This document shows, in pieces, positions 1 through 7,906 of a stretch of 34,349 nucleotides of DNA. Position 1 is the stretch's first letter. Each line of letters begins with the position of its first letter. The translations under genes were made by a program, and so were the position numbers. Source of the stretch: Thiotrichaceae bacterium (GTDB lineage Bacteria > Pseudomonadota > Gammaproteobacteria > Thiotrichales > Thiotrichaceae); NCBI GenBank assembly GCA_027083815.1, contig JALWMR010000209.1, positions 1 to 34,349 of the forward strand, in the 5' to 3' direction. The notes below the pieces were generated by a model. That model was given only the letters and a program-made list of their open reading frames with translations. It was not told the origin of the DNA and made no database searches.

Positions 1-573
<573 letters not shown>

Positions 574-590
574 TTAGTTTGTTGTGTTTA

Positions 591-618
591 AAGTGTGGCT
601 ATCTTTATCTTTTTCAAG
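591..618 (-). promoter_or_regulatory. Possible weak sigma-32 promoter before dnaK
   Basis: Directly after the grpE stop the minus strand reads CTTGAA (613-618), a 14-base spacer and CCACACTT (591-598). The -35 box is perfect. The -10 box keeps six of eight bases of the heat-shock consensus CCCCATTT with the same 14-base spacing as the clearer site before grpE. It could raise dnaK above grpE levels. Without transcript data this is tentative. Confidence 0.35.
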
Positions 619-1182
619 TTAATTTTTGGCAACCGTTACCATTGCCGGTCTAACCAGGCGACCATTTAAGGTATAGCCTTTTTGCATAACCGCACTCACC
701 TGACCATCTTCATATTCGTCACTAGGTTGCATTGCCATTGCCTGATGTAATTCAGGATTAAATTTTTCACCCAAAGGATCGACAACTTCAAGGCCAAATT
801 TCTCCAGAGCGTTATCAAACACTTTTTTGGTAAGTGCAACGCCTTCCTTAATCTGTTCCACATCACCTTCAGCAGCCAAGCCCATTTCCATGCTGTCCGC
901 AACGGGTAACAGCTCTTCCACAAACTTTTTAACCGCATACTTATGCGCATCTTCAACTTGCTTCTCAGAACGTCTACGCTGGTTTTCAGCATCCGCTTTC
1001 ATGCGTAAAACGGTATTCCAGTTTTCATCTGCTTTTTCTTGCAGTGCTTCTACTTGTTCGCGCAGCTCTTCGATTGAAGGCTCTTCCTCTGGTGTCTCGC
1101 TTCCCTCTTCCTGCTCTATATCTTCTTGAATCTGTTCATTATTATCAGAATCATGCATTGTATTATCTTCAGATTGGCTCAT
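619..1182 (-). CDS. grpE: GrpE nucleotide exchange factor for DnaK
   Basis: GrpE releases ADP from DnaK and acts as the thermosensor of the DnaK cycle in the cytoplasm. The 187-residue protein has the expected build: an acidic disordered N-terminus (residues 1-36), a long dimerising helix or coiled coil (about 37-90), a four-helix region, and a C-terminal beta domain with FNPELHQAMA (141-150) and the closing GRLVRPAMVTVAK. Length is close to the E. coli protein (197). The ATG at 1180-1182 is supported by an upstream GGTGGAGA ribosome binding site; the ATG eight codons in has none as good. It lies 100 bp downstream of hrcA and is preceded by a strong sigma-32 type promoter. Confidence 0.97.
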   Translation of the reverse strand: MSQSEDNTMHDSDNNEQIQEDIEQEEGSETPEEEPSIEELREQVEALQEKADENWNTVLRMKADAENQRRRSEKQVEDAHKYAVKKFVEELLPVADSMEMGLAAEGDVEQIKEGVALTKKVFDNALEKFGLEVVDPLGEKFNPELHQAMAMQPSDEYEDGQVSAVMQKGYTLNGRLVRPAMVTVAKN

Positions 1183-1223
1183 CGCTTCTCCACCTGTTTT
1201 TGATTAAATTTTAATTGGGTAGA

Positions 1224-1251
1224 AAATGGGGTTTTTATAAGGGAATTCAAG
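1224..1251 (-). promoter_or_regulatory. Sigma-32 (heat shock) promoter of grpE-dnaK
   Basis: On the minus strand CTTGAA (1246-1251) is followed by 14 bases and CCCCATTT (1224-1231). This matches the RpoH consensus (CTTGAA, 13-15 bases, CCCCATnT) at essentially every position. The start of transcription would fall roughly 35 bp before the grpE ATG. It indicates heat induction of grpE-dnaK independent of hrcA read-through. Confidence 0.8.
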
Positions 1252-1282
1252 AAAAAATAATAAAAAAAAACTGATCTATTAT

Positions 1283-2332
1283 TTAGCCTTTAGAAAAAGC
1301 CGCCGAGAGTAACTTTGCAGTAATATCCACAACCGGAATAACTCGGTCATAATGCATTCGCTTAGGGCCAATCACACCTAATACACCCAGGTGTGATTCA
1401 TCCATCTGATAAGGTGCGGTAATCACGCTACAGTCATCAAACACATCATGCCCTGCTTCTCGACCGATGAAAATTTGCACGCCATCAGCATCCATACAAC
1501 GATCCAGCAAACCCAGCACATCGCGCTTTTGATTAAAGGCATTGAATAGCTGGCGTAATTTACTCACATCGGACAAATCATCATAGTCCATCAAATTAGT
1601 ACGCCCGGCAATAATACAATCATCCTTATGCTCTTCAGACATGCCTGAAACGGCTTTCTCACCCATATTAATCGCCGAAAGCATCATTTCATTCATATCT
1701 TCACGAACTTGTTCCATTTCCTGAAGCAACGCATCTCGTGCTGCAGACAAATCCTTGCCCACCAATAACTCATTAAGATAGTTACTGCTTTGCTGCAATT
1801 CAGCGCTACTTAACTCCCTGTCAAGATGAATCATACGATTTTCAACATCATTATTTGACATCACCATCACAACCAAAACCTGTGACGGTGATAATTTTAG
1901 AAATTCAATATGGCGTATTGATAAGGTGTCACGCTGAGGTGCCATTACAATGCCGGTGAGCTGAGTCAACCCCGAAAGGATATTGGATGCAGAATGAATC
2001 AAGTCAGTGGACGACCCCTGTAATAGCTGATCTTCAAGATTCTGCCATTCCTCTGCTTCCAGAGGTTTAATATTCACCAGCGAATCAACAAATAAACGAT
2101 AGCCCTGTGAGGTAGGAACCCGCCCCGCCGAAGTATGTGGCGAATGAATGTAACCCGCCTCCTCCAGTAATGCCATCACATTACGAACCGTTGCCGAACT
2201 TAAATCCAGGCCGCTACGTTTCGCCAGCAACGTAGAACCAATCGGCTGACCATCAGTAATATAGCCCTCAATCAATACTTTCAATAAGTGCTGGGCACGT
2301 TCATTTAATTCGGGAGAGTTATTATTTGTCAT
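1283..2332 (-). CDS. hrcA: HrcA heat-inducible transcription repressor
   Basis: HrcA represses class I heat-shock genes by binding an inverted repeat (CIRCE in most bacteria). The 349-residue length matches the family (about 340-350). An N-terminal winged helix covers residues 9-80 with GYITDGQPIGS, the recognition-helix region SSATVRNVMALLEEAGYI and PHTSAGRVPTSQGYR, all typical of HrcA; a GAF-like dimerisation domain follows. It heads the hrcA-grpE-dnaK operon. No canonical CIRCE is visible upstream of hrcA, grpE or dnaK. Instead an AATGAC-N9-GTCATT repeat lies just before the hrcA start. The ATG at 2330-2332 has no clear ribosome binding site, and no alternative in-frame start is present nearby. 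Confidence 0.95.
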   Translation of the reverse strand: MTNNNSPELNERAQHLLKVLIEGYITDGQPIGSTLLAKRSGLDLSSATVRNVMALLEEAGYIHSPHTSAGRVPTSQGYRLFVDSLVNIKPLEAEEWQNLEDQLLQGSSTDLIHSASNILSGLTQLTGIVMAPQRDTLSIRHIEFLKLSPSQVLVVMVMSNNDVENRMIHLDRELSSAELQQSSNYLNELLVGKDLSAARDALLQEMEQVREDMNEMMLSAINMGEKAVSGMSEEHKDDCIIAGRTNLMDYDDLSDVSKLRQLFNAFNQKRDVLGLLDRCMDADGVQIFIGREAGHDVFDDCSVITAPYQMDESHLGVLGVIGPKRMHYDRVIPVVDITAKLLSAAFSKG

Positions 2333-2339
2333 GTGAAGA

Positions 2340-2367
2340 TAATGACGCTTTTATTGTCATTTTCAAG
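2340..2367 (-). promoter_or_regulatory. Candidate hrcA promoter overlapped by an N9-spaced inverted repeat
   Basis: Minus strand CTTGAA (2362-2367), 14 bases, then CGTCATTA (2340-2347) resembles a diverged sigma-32 promoter. A perfect 6-bp inverted repeat AATGAC (2341-2346) and GTCATT (2356-2361) with a 9-base spacer covers the -10 box and spacer. N9 is the CIRCE spacing, although the arms do not match the CIRCE sequence (TTAGCACTC). Autoregulation by HrcA is an inference. The predicted transcript start would lie almost on the ATG, which weakens the promoter call. Confidence 0.35.
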
Positions 2368-2384
2368 GGATTAAGAAGCATATT

Positions 2385-2407
2385 AAAAGTACACCCCCCA
2401 CCTTTTT
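2385..2407 (+). repeat. Interspersed intergenic repeat, copy 1
   Basis: Core reads AAAAGTACACCCCCC then ACCTTTTT, followed after five bases by a second T run. It is one of eight intergenic copies in the window and lies between the divergent hrcA and glycosyltransferase genes, reading towards the latter. Only the core and the second T run are recognisable here. Confidence 0.85.
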
Positions 2408-2529
2408 GGTCGTTTTCTCTGGTCTGCAACCCAGCCAGCTTGCATAATAAGCCACTTATCCCGAACACTATTGTTTAATTTTTGAGCTATGAGATACTTC
2501 ACCCAATGACTAACAATAAGGTAAACAAG

Positions 2530-3693
2530 ATGATAAAGGTAGCTCATATCTCTACGGGTCTGGAGACGGGCGGGGCTGAAGTGCAGTTAAGGCGACTACT
2601 TAGCGAGTTGGACAAAAACAAGTTTGAAATGATTGTTATCTCGCTGCACAAAGAAACGTATCTGGCTGACAGTATCCGTGATCTGGGCATTCCTGTTTAT
2701 TCATTAAACCTTAAGAAGAACCCGCTTAATATCAAGCAGGCTTATAAAATACTCAAAGATTTCAACCCTGATGTCATTCACGGCACCATGTATGAGGGGG
2801 GAGTTGTCGGCACTGTGCTAACTAAATTCCTTCCCAAAAAACCACCTGTTATCTGGACGGTACATGAGCCATTGGAGCACTACGACAAAGAGCCTGTTCG
2901 CAAACGTCTGCAGTTACGCACCTGGGGGCTTATGTCGAAAATGCCAGCGTGCATGATGTATGTTTCCAACCTCAATAAAGAACAGCATGTCGATTGGGGC
3001 TTTGACAATAGCAAGGCGATTGTTATTCCCAACGGTGTTGAAACCAGTCGCTGCTTTCCCAATAAAGAGGCCGGCCTTGCCGTGCGTAAAAGTCTGGGCA
3101 TCCCCGAAGATGCCTTTGTCATTGGTAAAATTGCCCGCTTCCATCGCCAGAAGAACCATATTGGCTTTATGCATTCAGCGGCATTACTGGCAAAGACACA
3201 TCCCGAAGTTCACTTTATGCTGGTAGGAACCAATGTCGATGAAAATAATAAAGAGCTAGTCAAACTGCGCGACGAACTTGGCCTGAAAGACAAGGTTCAT
3301 ATGCTCGGTAATCGTCAGGATATTCCCGATGTGGTTAATGCGTTTGATCTGGCAACTCTCACTTCATTTGGTGAAGCATTCCCCTTAACATTGGGAGAGG
3401 CGATGGTTTCAGAAGTGCCATGCGTTGCCACTGATGTGGGCGACAACGATTTTATTATTGGTGACACCGGCATTATCACCCCAATTGGTGATGATCAGGC
3501 AATGGCAGACGCATGGAAAACTATGGTTGAAATGGACAAGGAAGAATTTGCATCCTTAGGCAAAGCTGCCAGACAACGCTGCCTTGAAAATTTCACCCTT
3601 GAGCAACAGGTAAAACAGCATGAAGACCTTTACCAAACGTTGCACGATCATAATATCATGGGTAAAGCATCTATGAATGAAGCATCAACTTGA
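2530..3693 (+). CDS. GT4-family glycosyltransferase
   Basis: Likely transfers a sugar from a nucleotide-activated donor to a cell-surface polysaccharide or lipid; the acceptor cannot be told from sequence. The 387-residue protein begins with HISTGLETGGAE, the N-terminal GT4 motif (GGAE at residues 14-17). It contains PNGVE (about 167-171), the ARFHRQKNH segment (about 202-210) and the catalytic E-x7-E pair, GEAFPLTLGE (glutamates near 282 and 290), as expected for a GT-B fold enzyme. The frame is open 16 codons further upstream (from 2482). The ATG at 2530 is preferred because it has an AAGG box eight bases upstream and starts at the conserved IKVAHIS strand. It stands alone, not in a recognisable O-antigen or capsule cluster, and interrupts the grpE-nadK neighbourhood. 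Confidence 0.9.
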   Translation: MIKVAHISTGLETGGAEVQLRRLLSELDKNKFEMIVISLHKETYLADSIRDLGIPVYSLNLKKNPLNIKQAYKILKDFNPDVIHGTMYEGGVVGTVLTKFLPKKPPVIWTVHEPLEHYDKEPVRKRLQLRTWGLMSKMPACMMYVSNLNKEQHVDWGFDNSKAIVIPNGVETSRCFPNKEAGLAVRKSLGIPEDAFVIGKIARFHRQKNHIGFMHSAALLAKTHPEVHFMLVGTNVDENNKELVKLRDELGLKDKVHMLGNRQDIPDVVNAFDLATLTSFGEAFPLTLGEAMVSEVPCVATDVGDNDFIIGDTGIITPIGDDQAMADAWKTMVEMDKEEFASLGKAARQRCLENFTLEQQVKQHEDLYQTLHDHNIMGKASMNEAST

Positions 3694-3717
3694 TTAATAT
3701 CGTTAAGGAAGACCTGC

Positions 3718-4620
3718 TTAAACTGATTCTGCTAGCGGCGTTTTTTTAAAGCGCCATTGCGCCAAAACAATCCCAGCGAACATCAAAGAAAAACCAAGCA
3801 ACATTCGAAGGGTTAGCTCCTCTCCCAAAATCCAGACACCTCCAATCACACCAAACACGGCTTCCAGGGACAATACTAAAGCCGCCTGATGTGATGGCAC
3901 AGAGCGTTGCGCAAAAACTTGCAAAGTATAAGCAATTGCAACCGATGCAATACTGGCATAGGCCAACTCGAGCAAGCCGCCCTTCACTCCCGTCCAAATA
4001 GTCGCCAGCTCCATTGGCTCAAACAGGATTGATCCCAGTAAGGATAACAGCGCACAGGTATAAAACTGTACAATCGACAGGCGCAAGGGGTCATAACGCC
4101 TGACTGCTTTTTCAATCAACAAAATATGCATAGCCCAGAAAATAGCCGAAGCCAGCACCCAGAAATCACCTTGATTGATGCCGCTTATTTCACCTTCTTT
4201 AATGCTCAACAAATACAGACCAAATAAGGTCAGACCAGCAGCAGGCCAGATCTGAAAGGACAGTTTTTTTCCTGTAAAGGATAGAAAAACAGGCACCAGC
4301 AAAATATAAATCGCCGTAATAAAGGCACTTTTACCAGCGGTTGTTTCAACAATACCAATTTGTTGCAGCATTGCGCCAAAGGTAAGAACAACCCCCATTA
4401 AAACGGCCAGAATAATCCCCTTTCGCCCCAACTTAGGCCCACCAAACCAGCGCAATAAAAACACCAGACAGCTTGCGCCAAAAGCGAAACGAATCGCACT
4501 AAACATAAATGGCCCAAGATAATCCATACCTGTCTTTTGTGCTACAAAGGCGAAGCCCCATAGGGCAGCGGTAATTACCATTAATAAATTACCAATAACT
4601 GGAGATGGAGCAAGCCGCAT
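3718..4620 (-). CDS. EamA/DMT-superfamily inner-membrane permease
   Basis: A 300-residue, very hydrophobic protein with about ten membrane helices arranged as two EamA repeats, the layout of the drug/metabolite transporter superfamily. Signature-like segments are ITAALWGFAFVAQKTGM in helix 1, a GKSAFITAIYILLVPVF segment near residues 115-131 (common in EamA exporters), and SLEAVFGVIGGVWILGEEL close to the C-terminus. Members export metabolites or amino acids; the substrate is not predictable here. It converges with the glycosyltransferase (24 bp between stops) and diverges from nadK with a 57-bp shared upstream region. The ATG at 4618-4620 is preceded on the minus strand by AAAAGAGAAAATA, a modest ribosome binding site. 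Confidence 0.88.
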   Translation of the reverse strand: MRLAPSPVIGNLLMVITAALWGFAFVAQKTGMDYLGPFMFSAIRFAFGASCLVFLLRWFGGPKLGRKGIILAVLMGVVLTFGAMLQQIGIVETTAGKSAFITAIYILLVPVFLSFTGKKLSFQIWPAAGLTLFGLYLLSIKEGEISGINQGDFWVLASAIFWAMHILLIEKAVRRYDPLRLSIVQFYTCALLSLLGSILFEPMELATIWTGVKGGLLELAYASIASVAIAYTLQVFAQRSVPSHQAALVLSLEAVFGVIGGVWILGEELTLRMLLGFSLMFAGIVLAQWRFKKTPLAESV

Positions 4621-4677
4621 TATTTTCTCTTTTAGGTTAAGATAAGAGGAAGTGTAAACATTTCATAAGGCAAATGC

Positions 4678-5544
4678 ATGAAACAATTTTCTACGATTGG
4701 TATTTTTTGCAAGGAAGACGACGAGCGCATCGAAGATACCTTGAAAACACTGTATGACTTTTTAAAGGCAGAAAACTTTTCAGTCGTTGCCGAAAAAAAC
4801 GCAGCTCGCTACTTGAATATTCCAGTGATGGACACGAAAGAATTTTGCCAGTGCATTGATTTAGCCATTGTTGTTGGAGGTGATGGAACTCTGCTAAAAG
4901 CAGGTCGTTTACTAAGCGACAAAAACATTCCGGTCATTGGGATAAACCTTGGACGACTTGGTTTTCTGGTTGATATTTCACCCGATGAAATTCACCAGCA
5001 GCTGGGTCTGATGCTAAAAGGTGAGTACCAGCTGGAAACGCGCTCTTTGTTATCAGCCGATGTCTATCGTGGAAACATATTATTAGGTAGCAGCATTGCC
5101 TTAAATGATGTGGTGGTGCATGTTAGAAACGATATTCGTATGATTGAATTTACCACCCATATAGATGAGCACTTCGTCAATACACAGCGCGCTGATGGTA
5201 TCGTTGTTGCCACACCAACCGGTTCTACGGCCTATTCATTATCTGGCGGCGGCCCTATTCTTCACCCTGGCCTGGATGCCGTTGTGCTGGTGCCCATTTG
5301 TCCACATACCCTGAGCAACCGGCCGATAGTGATCAGCAATGACAGTCGTATCAATATCAAGCTTTGCGATAGTCGCAATGTCAATGCACGGGTATCATTT
5401 GACGGTCAGGCCAATATCAATTTGCGTGCCGGCGATCATGTCGAAATTAGAAACAAGTCACACAAATTGCAATTAATGCACCCCAAAACCTATGATTATT
5501 ATCATATTTTAAGAAATAAACTGGGTTGGAGCATTAGCCCTTAG
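4678..5544 (+). CDS. nadK: NAD kinase
   Basis: Phosphorylates NAD+ to NADP+ in the cytoplasm. The 288-residue length matches E. coli NadK (292). The catalytic GGDGT motif is at residues 67-71, INLGRLGFL at about 89-97, LND of the NE/D motif at 142-144, and the glycine-rich TGSTAYSLSGGGP segment at about 181-193. In enteric genomes nadK sits divergently next to grpE and directly before recN. Here it keeps the same orientation relative to both but is separated from recN by about 4 kb. A copy of the interspersed repeat begins 22 bp after its stop codon. Confidence 0.96.
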   Translation: MKQFSTIGIFCKEDDERIEDTLKTLYDFLKAENFSVVAEKNAARYLNIPVMDTKEFCQCIDLAIVVGGDGTLLKAGRLLSDKNIPVIGINLGRLGFLVDISPDEIHQQLGLMLKGEYQLETRSLLSADVYRGNILLGSSIALNDVVVHVRNDIRMIEFTTHIDEHFVNTQRADGIVVATPTGSTAYSLSGGGPILHPGLDAVVLVPICPHTLSNRPIVISNDSRINIKLCDSRNVNARVSFDGQANINLRAGDHVEIRNKSHKLQLMHPKTYDYYHILRNKLGWSISP

Positions 5545-5566
5545 CAGCTTGTTGGTAAAAAGCCGC

Positions 5567-5588
5567 AAAAAGGTAGGGGGTGTACTTT
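5567..5588 (-). repeat. Interspersed intergenic repeat, copy 2
   Basis: Minus strand core AAAGTACACCCCC then TACCTTTTT, followed by GCGGC and a second T run. It lies in the short convergent gap between nadK and the thioredoxin-like gene and marks the left edge of the accessory block. Confidence 0.85.
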
Positions 5589-5604
5589 ACACTTATCAAA
5601 ACTG

Positions 5605-6141
5605 TTATTTTTCGGCAAGTAAGGTTTCAATCACCCCTTCAATGTTTTTCGCCTGCGCTGAATCAGCGTGAGTTTCGCCGACAAACGTGGCACGCACCTG
5701 ACCTCTTTTATCAACTAGATAATACGTCGGCCAATAGCGATTATTGAGTGATTTCCAGTAGCGCATATCATTATCAACCATGACCGGGTTGGTGATTTTA
5801 AATTGTTTTATCTTAGCCTTGATATTGGCATGTATTTTCTCATGTTCAAACTCTGGCGAATGAATACCTATAATCTGAAAACCTTTGGGCTTATATCTAA
5901 CCTCAACGCCGTGCAACCAGGGGAAAGAGCGGTAACAATTCCAACAATCAAATGTCCAGATATCCACTAAAACAACCTTCCCCAGCAAATCTTTTTTACT
6001 TAGCGGCGGTGAGTTTAGCCATTCCTGCGGGGCAGTTTGGGTAAATTCGGGAAGAGGATAGGCATCACCTGCCTCCAGGTTAGCAGACAGGAATAAGGCA
6101 ATGATAAAACCTAAAAGAGTTAGCCTGCCCTGATTTTTCAT
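5605..6141 (-). CDS. Exported TlpA/DipZ-like thioredoxin-fold protein
   Basis: A 178-residue protein with a signal peptide (about residues 1-24, KNQGRLTLLGF then a hydrophobic run ending LEA-G) and one thioredoxin fold. The redox motif is CWNC at 66-69 within TFDCWNCYRSFPWL. This resembles the T-x-x-C-x-x-C context of DipZ/redoxin domains rather than the WCGPC of classical thioredoxins. RYWKSLNNRYWPTYYLVDKRGQV carries the cis-proline (WPT) and the typical strand after it. It probably acts in the periplasm as a thiol-disulfide reductase or peroxiredoxin-like redox protein. The partner is unknown. No ccdA/dsbD gene is adjacent. It lies downstream of the DUF1244 gene with a MITE-like palindrome between. 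Confidence 0.87.
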   Translation of the reverse strand: MKNQGRLTLLGFIIALFLSANLEAGDAYPLPEFTQTAPQEWLNSPPLSKKDLLGKVVLVDIWTFDCWNCYRSFPWLHGVEVRYKPKGFQIIGIHSPEFEHEKIHANIKAKIKQFKITNPVMVDNDMRYWKSLNNRYWPTYYLVDKRGQVRATFVGETHADSAQAKNIEGVIETLLAEK

Positions 6142-6182
6142 ATTACGTCACTCCGGTTATCTTTTTACGCTTTTGTGTAAAC

Positions 6183-6337
6183 GCCCTCTGGCAGGCTGTT
6201 GAAATTCGCTTAGGCGAGTGCGAGACTAGGCAAAATCGACCGAAAAAGCGCAGTTTACTGGAGTAAATGAGCATTTTGAGGGCTATTTTAACGCAGTATC
6301 GTGCCGTCTAAGTAGAATTTCAACAGCCTGCTAGGGC
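6183..6337. mobile_element. MITE-like palindromic element with 17-bp perfect terminal inverted repeats
   Basis: Perfect terminal repeats GCAGGCTGTTGAAATTC (6191-6207) and its complement (6315-6331) bound 141 bp. The similarity continues inward (CTTAGGCG against CTTAGACG) and outward (GCCCT and AGGGC at 6183-6187 and 6333-6337). The centre holds TTTACT-GG-AGTAAA, so the whole unit can fold into one long imperfect hairpin. It has no reading frame. The terminal sequence recalls short non-autonomous insertion-sequence derivatives common in gammaproteobacteria, but no parent transposase is in the window. It sits between the DUF1244 and thioredoxin genes. Confidence 0.8.
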
Positions 6338-6358
6338 TTTTCATGCTTTGGGAGGTCT

Positions 6359-6667
6359 CTATTCGGTGGTATCTTCACCCCATTTAATAGCATTAAACGC
6401 GGCAAGTTGTTCTTCGGACGCTTTCTCCTGATATTTTTCCTTGAACTCATCATAGGGCATACCATATACAATCTCCCGTGCCTGATCGTAATCGACCTCC
6501 TCACCTCGCGCCTTGGCCTCGCCCATATACCACTTTGCCAAACAGTTACGGCAAAAGCCGGCCATATTCATTAAATCAATATTTTGTACATCAGTACGTT
6601 TTTGAAAATGACTGAGCATTTTGCGCCAGGCGGCGGCTTCGATTTCTGTTTGTGTTTGTTTATCCAT
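6359..6667 (-). CDS. DUF1244 family protein
   Basis: A 102-residue cytoplasmic protein of the DUF1244 family (SMc04008-like), whose function is unknown. The diagnostic stretch is RTDVQNIDLMNMAGFCRNC followed by LAKWYM, with cysteines at residues 39 and 42, then the AREIVYGMPYDEFKEKYQ segment that closes the domain. Length is normal for the family. The cysteine pair suggests metal or redox chemistry, but this is only inference. It is a single gene flanked by the MITE-like element downstream and repeat copy 3 upstream. The ATG at 6665-6667 has no competing start nearby. Confidence 0.9.
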   Translation of the reverse strand: MDKQTQTEIEAAAWRKMLSHFQKRTDVQNIDLMNMAGFCRNCLAKWYMGEAKARGEEVDYDQAREIVYGMPYDEFKEKYQEKASEEQLAAFNAIKWGEDTTE

Positions 6668-6735
6668 GACTACCTCATTAAATGATTTTTAGTTATATTA
6701 ACATTCTGGAGTGCAATGCCTAAGGGGAAAACAGC

Positions 6736-6758
6736 AAAAAAGTGGGGGGGTGTACTTT
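6736..6758 (-). repeat. Interspersed intergenic repeat, copy 3
   Basis: Minus strand core AAAGTACACCCCCCC then ACTTTTTT, followed by GCTG and TTTT. It lies between the 61-residue gene and the DUF1244 gene and reads in the same direction as both. Confidence 0.85.
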
Positions 6759-6775
6759 ATAAGTGTTTTTATGCT

Positions 6776-6961
6776 TTATGGGTGTATCTTGCAGGCAAAA
6801 GAATGGCCACGATAAGTGGCCATTGCTTGTGAAACCTCCTTACGCATTTCACGTTTCTGTTTCTGCCGTTTTGCTTTACGGCTCTTTTCATGTACCCCGC
6901 CCTTGCTCAGAATAGCGGCAAGGGCGACGGGGTTTCGTCTGCCATGTAATCGTTCAGGCAT
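6776..6961 (-). CDS. Small basic protein of unknown function (61 aa)
   Basis: Not recognised as a named family. The protein is strongly basic. Its centre carries RRNPVALAAILSKGGVHEKS followed by a lysine/arginine-rich helix (about residues 30-45), which suggests nucleic acid or ribosome binding, though this is inference. A strong AAGGAG ribosome binding site lies seven bases before the ATG at 6959-6961. The gene starts 18 bp after the stop of the 308-residue gene on the same strand. Both facts support a real, cotranscribed gene. No signal peptide or membrane segment is visible. Confidence 0.65.
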   Translation of the reverse strand: MPERLHGRRNPVALAAILSKGGVHEKSRKAKRQKQKREMRKEVSQAMATYRGHSFACKIHP

Positions 6962-6979
6962 TTCATTACTCCTTGTTGC

Positions 6980-7906
6980 TTATGCAACATCTGGTGCAGG
7001 AAGTTTAAACCAGTAGGGTTCATTCACTTTTCTCTGCAGTTTTTGGACCCGTTTTTCTCGCATCAGAAATTGAGGCCCTTTGGGTGTTTTCTGAAAACCA
7101 AATTGTTTTGGCAATTTGCTATACAGAGAACGCGGTGGTTTGGTGTACTTTATGTGTTTTAAAAGCACACCGACTTCAAAGCTATGGTAGTAAATCTTAT
7201 GGATGCCCAGATCGTGCCGGATAAAGTCTATCGCGGCGGCGAGCATGGCTTCCTGCCAGATTTTCGCATAAGGTGCCAGCACCTTGTTTGCATAGGTTTC
7301 CAGCTCCTTTTTGGTGTATTCACCATAGAAATCATCACCATCTTTTACGGCATCACGCACGGTGCGGATCCAGTCACATTGAATTTCTTCTATCATGACT
7401 TCACCCGTCTCAAAATCAAGATCAAGGCGCACCCACGCCAAAGTACCACGATGCCCATCCTGTTTGGTGGGATGCCCACCCCAGTTAAAGGTGTGCAAAT
7501 CACCGGGGCGAATCAAACGCTGAAGCTGCTGCGTGTGATCGTTTGCCATATTCAGCTGTAAAACAAGATGATAACCCTGGCGGCTCATCTGGTTCCATTG
7601 CCAGTGTTTCTTGCCATCTCCCCATTCTGACAAAGTAGTCACAAACGAAAGGGGCTTTTCATCCCAGATCATTTCCAGTAGCTCAGCTGATATCATGCCG
7701 TTTCCCGCCAATGCAAGTGCCTTTTTAACAGGCGCCTTATTTAGCAGATTTGCATAGGGTGATTGCTTTAATTGACTGATTGGCATAATTTGTTCACCAA
7801 TATAATCTTTAAGCAACATCAATGCGTAACGATCACGAAAGTAGTAAAACTTGCTGCGCTCACCTGAAAGACAGGCGATAATTTCTTTTAAGTCTTGTCG
7901 TTCCAT
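6980..7906 (-). CDS. Conserved-looking protein of unknown function with an IEEIQxDW motif (308 aa)
   Basis: Not recognised as a named protein. The soluble 308-residue sequence has an N-terminal helical part (1-85), a central WGG-containing segment (FNWGGHPTK, 140-148), then a strand-rich core RGTLAWVRLDLD with the motif IEEIQCDW at 172-179. A helical segment (210-250) and YSKLPKQFGF (262-271) follow. The order of IEEIQxDW, a helical A-rich segment and Y-K-LPK-FG resembles domains in large polyvalent phage proteins. That link is from memory of motifs and unproven. It is followed by the 61-residue basic gene in an apparent operon. Upstream lie two direct AACGAATACG copies and a 7-bp hairpin. 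The start at 7904-7906 is the first ATG in frame; the ribosome binding site is weak. Confidence 0.8.
   Translation of the reverse strand: MERQDLKEIIACLSGERSKFYYFRDRYALMLLKDYIGEQIMPISQLKQSPYANLLNKAPVKKALALAGNGMISAELLEMIWDEKPLSFVTTLSEWGDGKKHWQWNQMSRQGYHLVLQLNMANDHTQQLQRLIRPGDLHTFNWGGHPTKQDGHRGTLAWVRLDLDFETGEVMIEEIQCDWIRTVRDAVKDGDDFYGEYTKKELETYANKVLAPYAKIWQEAMLAAAIDFIRHDLGIHKIYYHSFEVGVLLKHIKYTKPPRSLYSKLPKQFGFQKTPKGPQFLMREKRVQKLQRKVNEPYWFKLPAPDVA

Noticed and set aside
2333-2529. Canonical CIRCE element
   Set aside because: No TTAGCACTC-N9-GAGTGCTAA or close variant found upstream of hrcA, grpE or dnaK.
2482-2529. Sixteen extra N-terminal codons of the glycosyltransferase
   Set aside because: No ribosome binding site before 2482 and the conserved N-terminal strand starts at the ATG at 2530.
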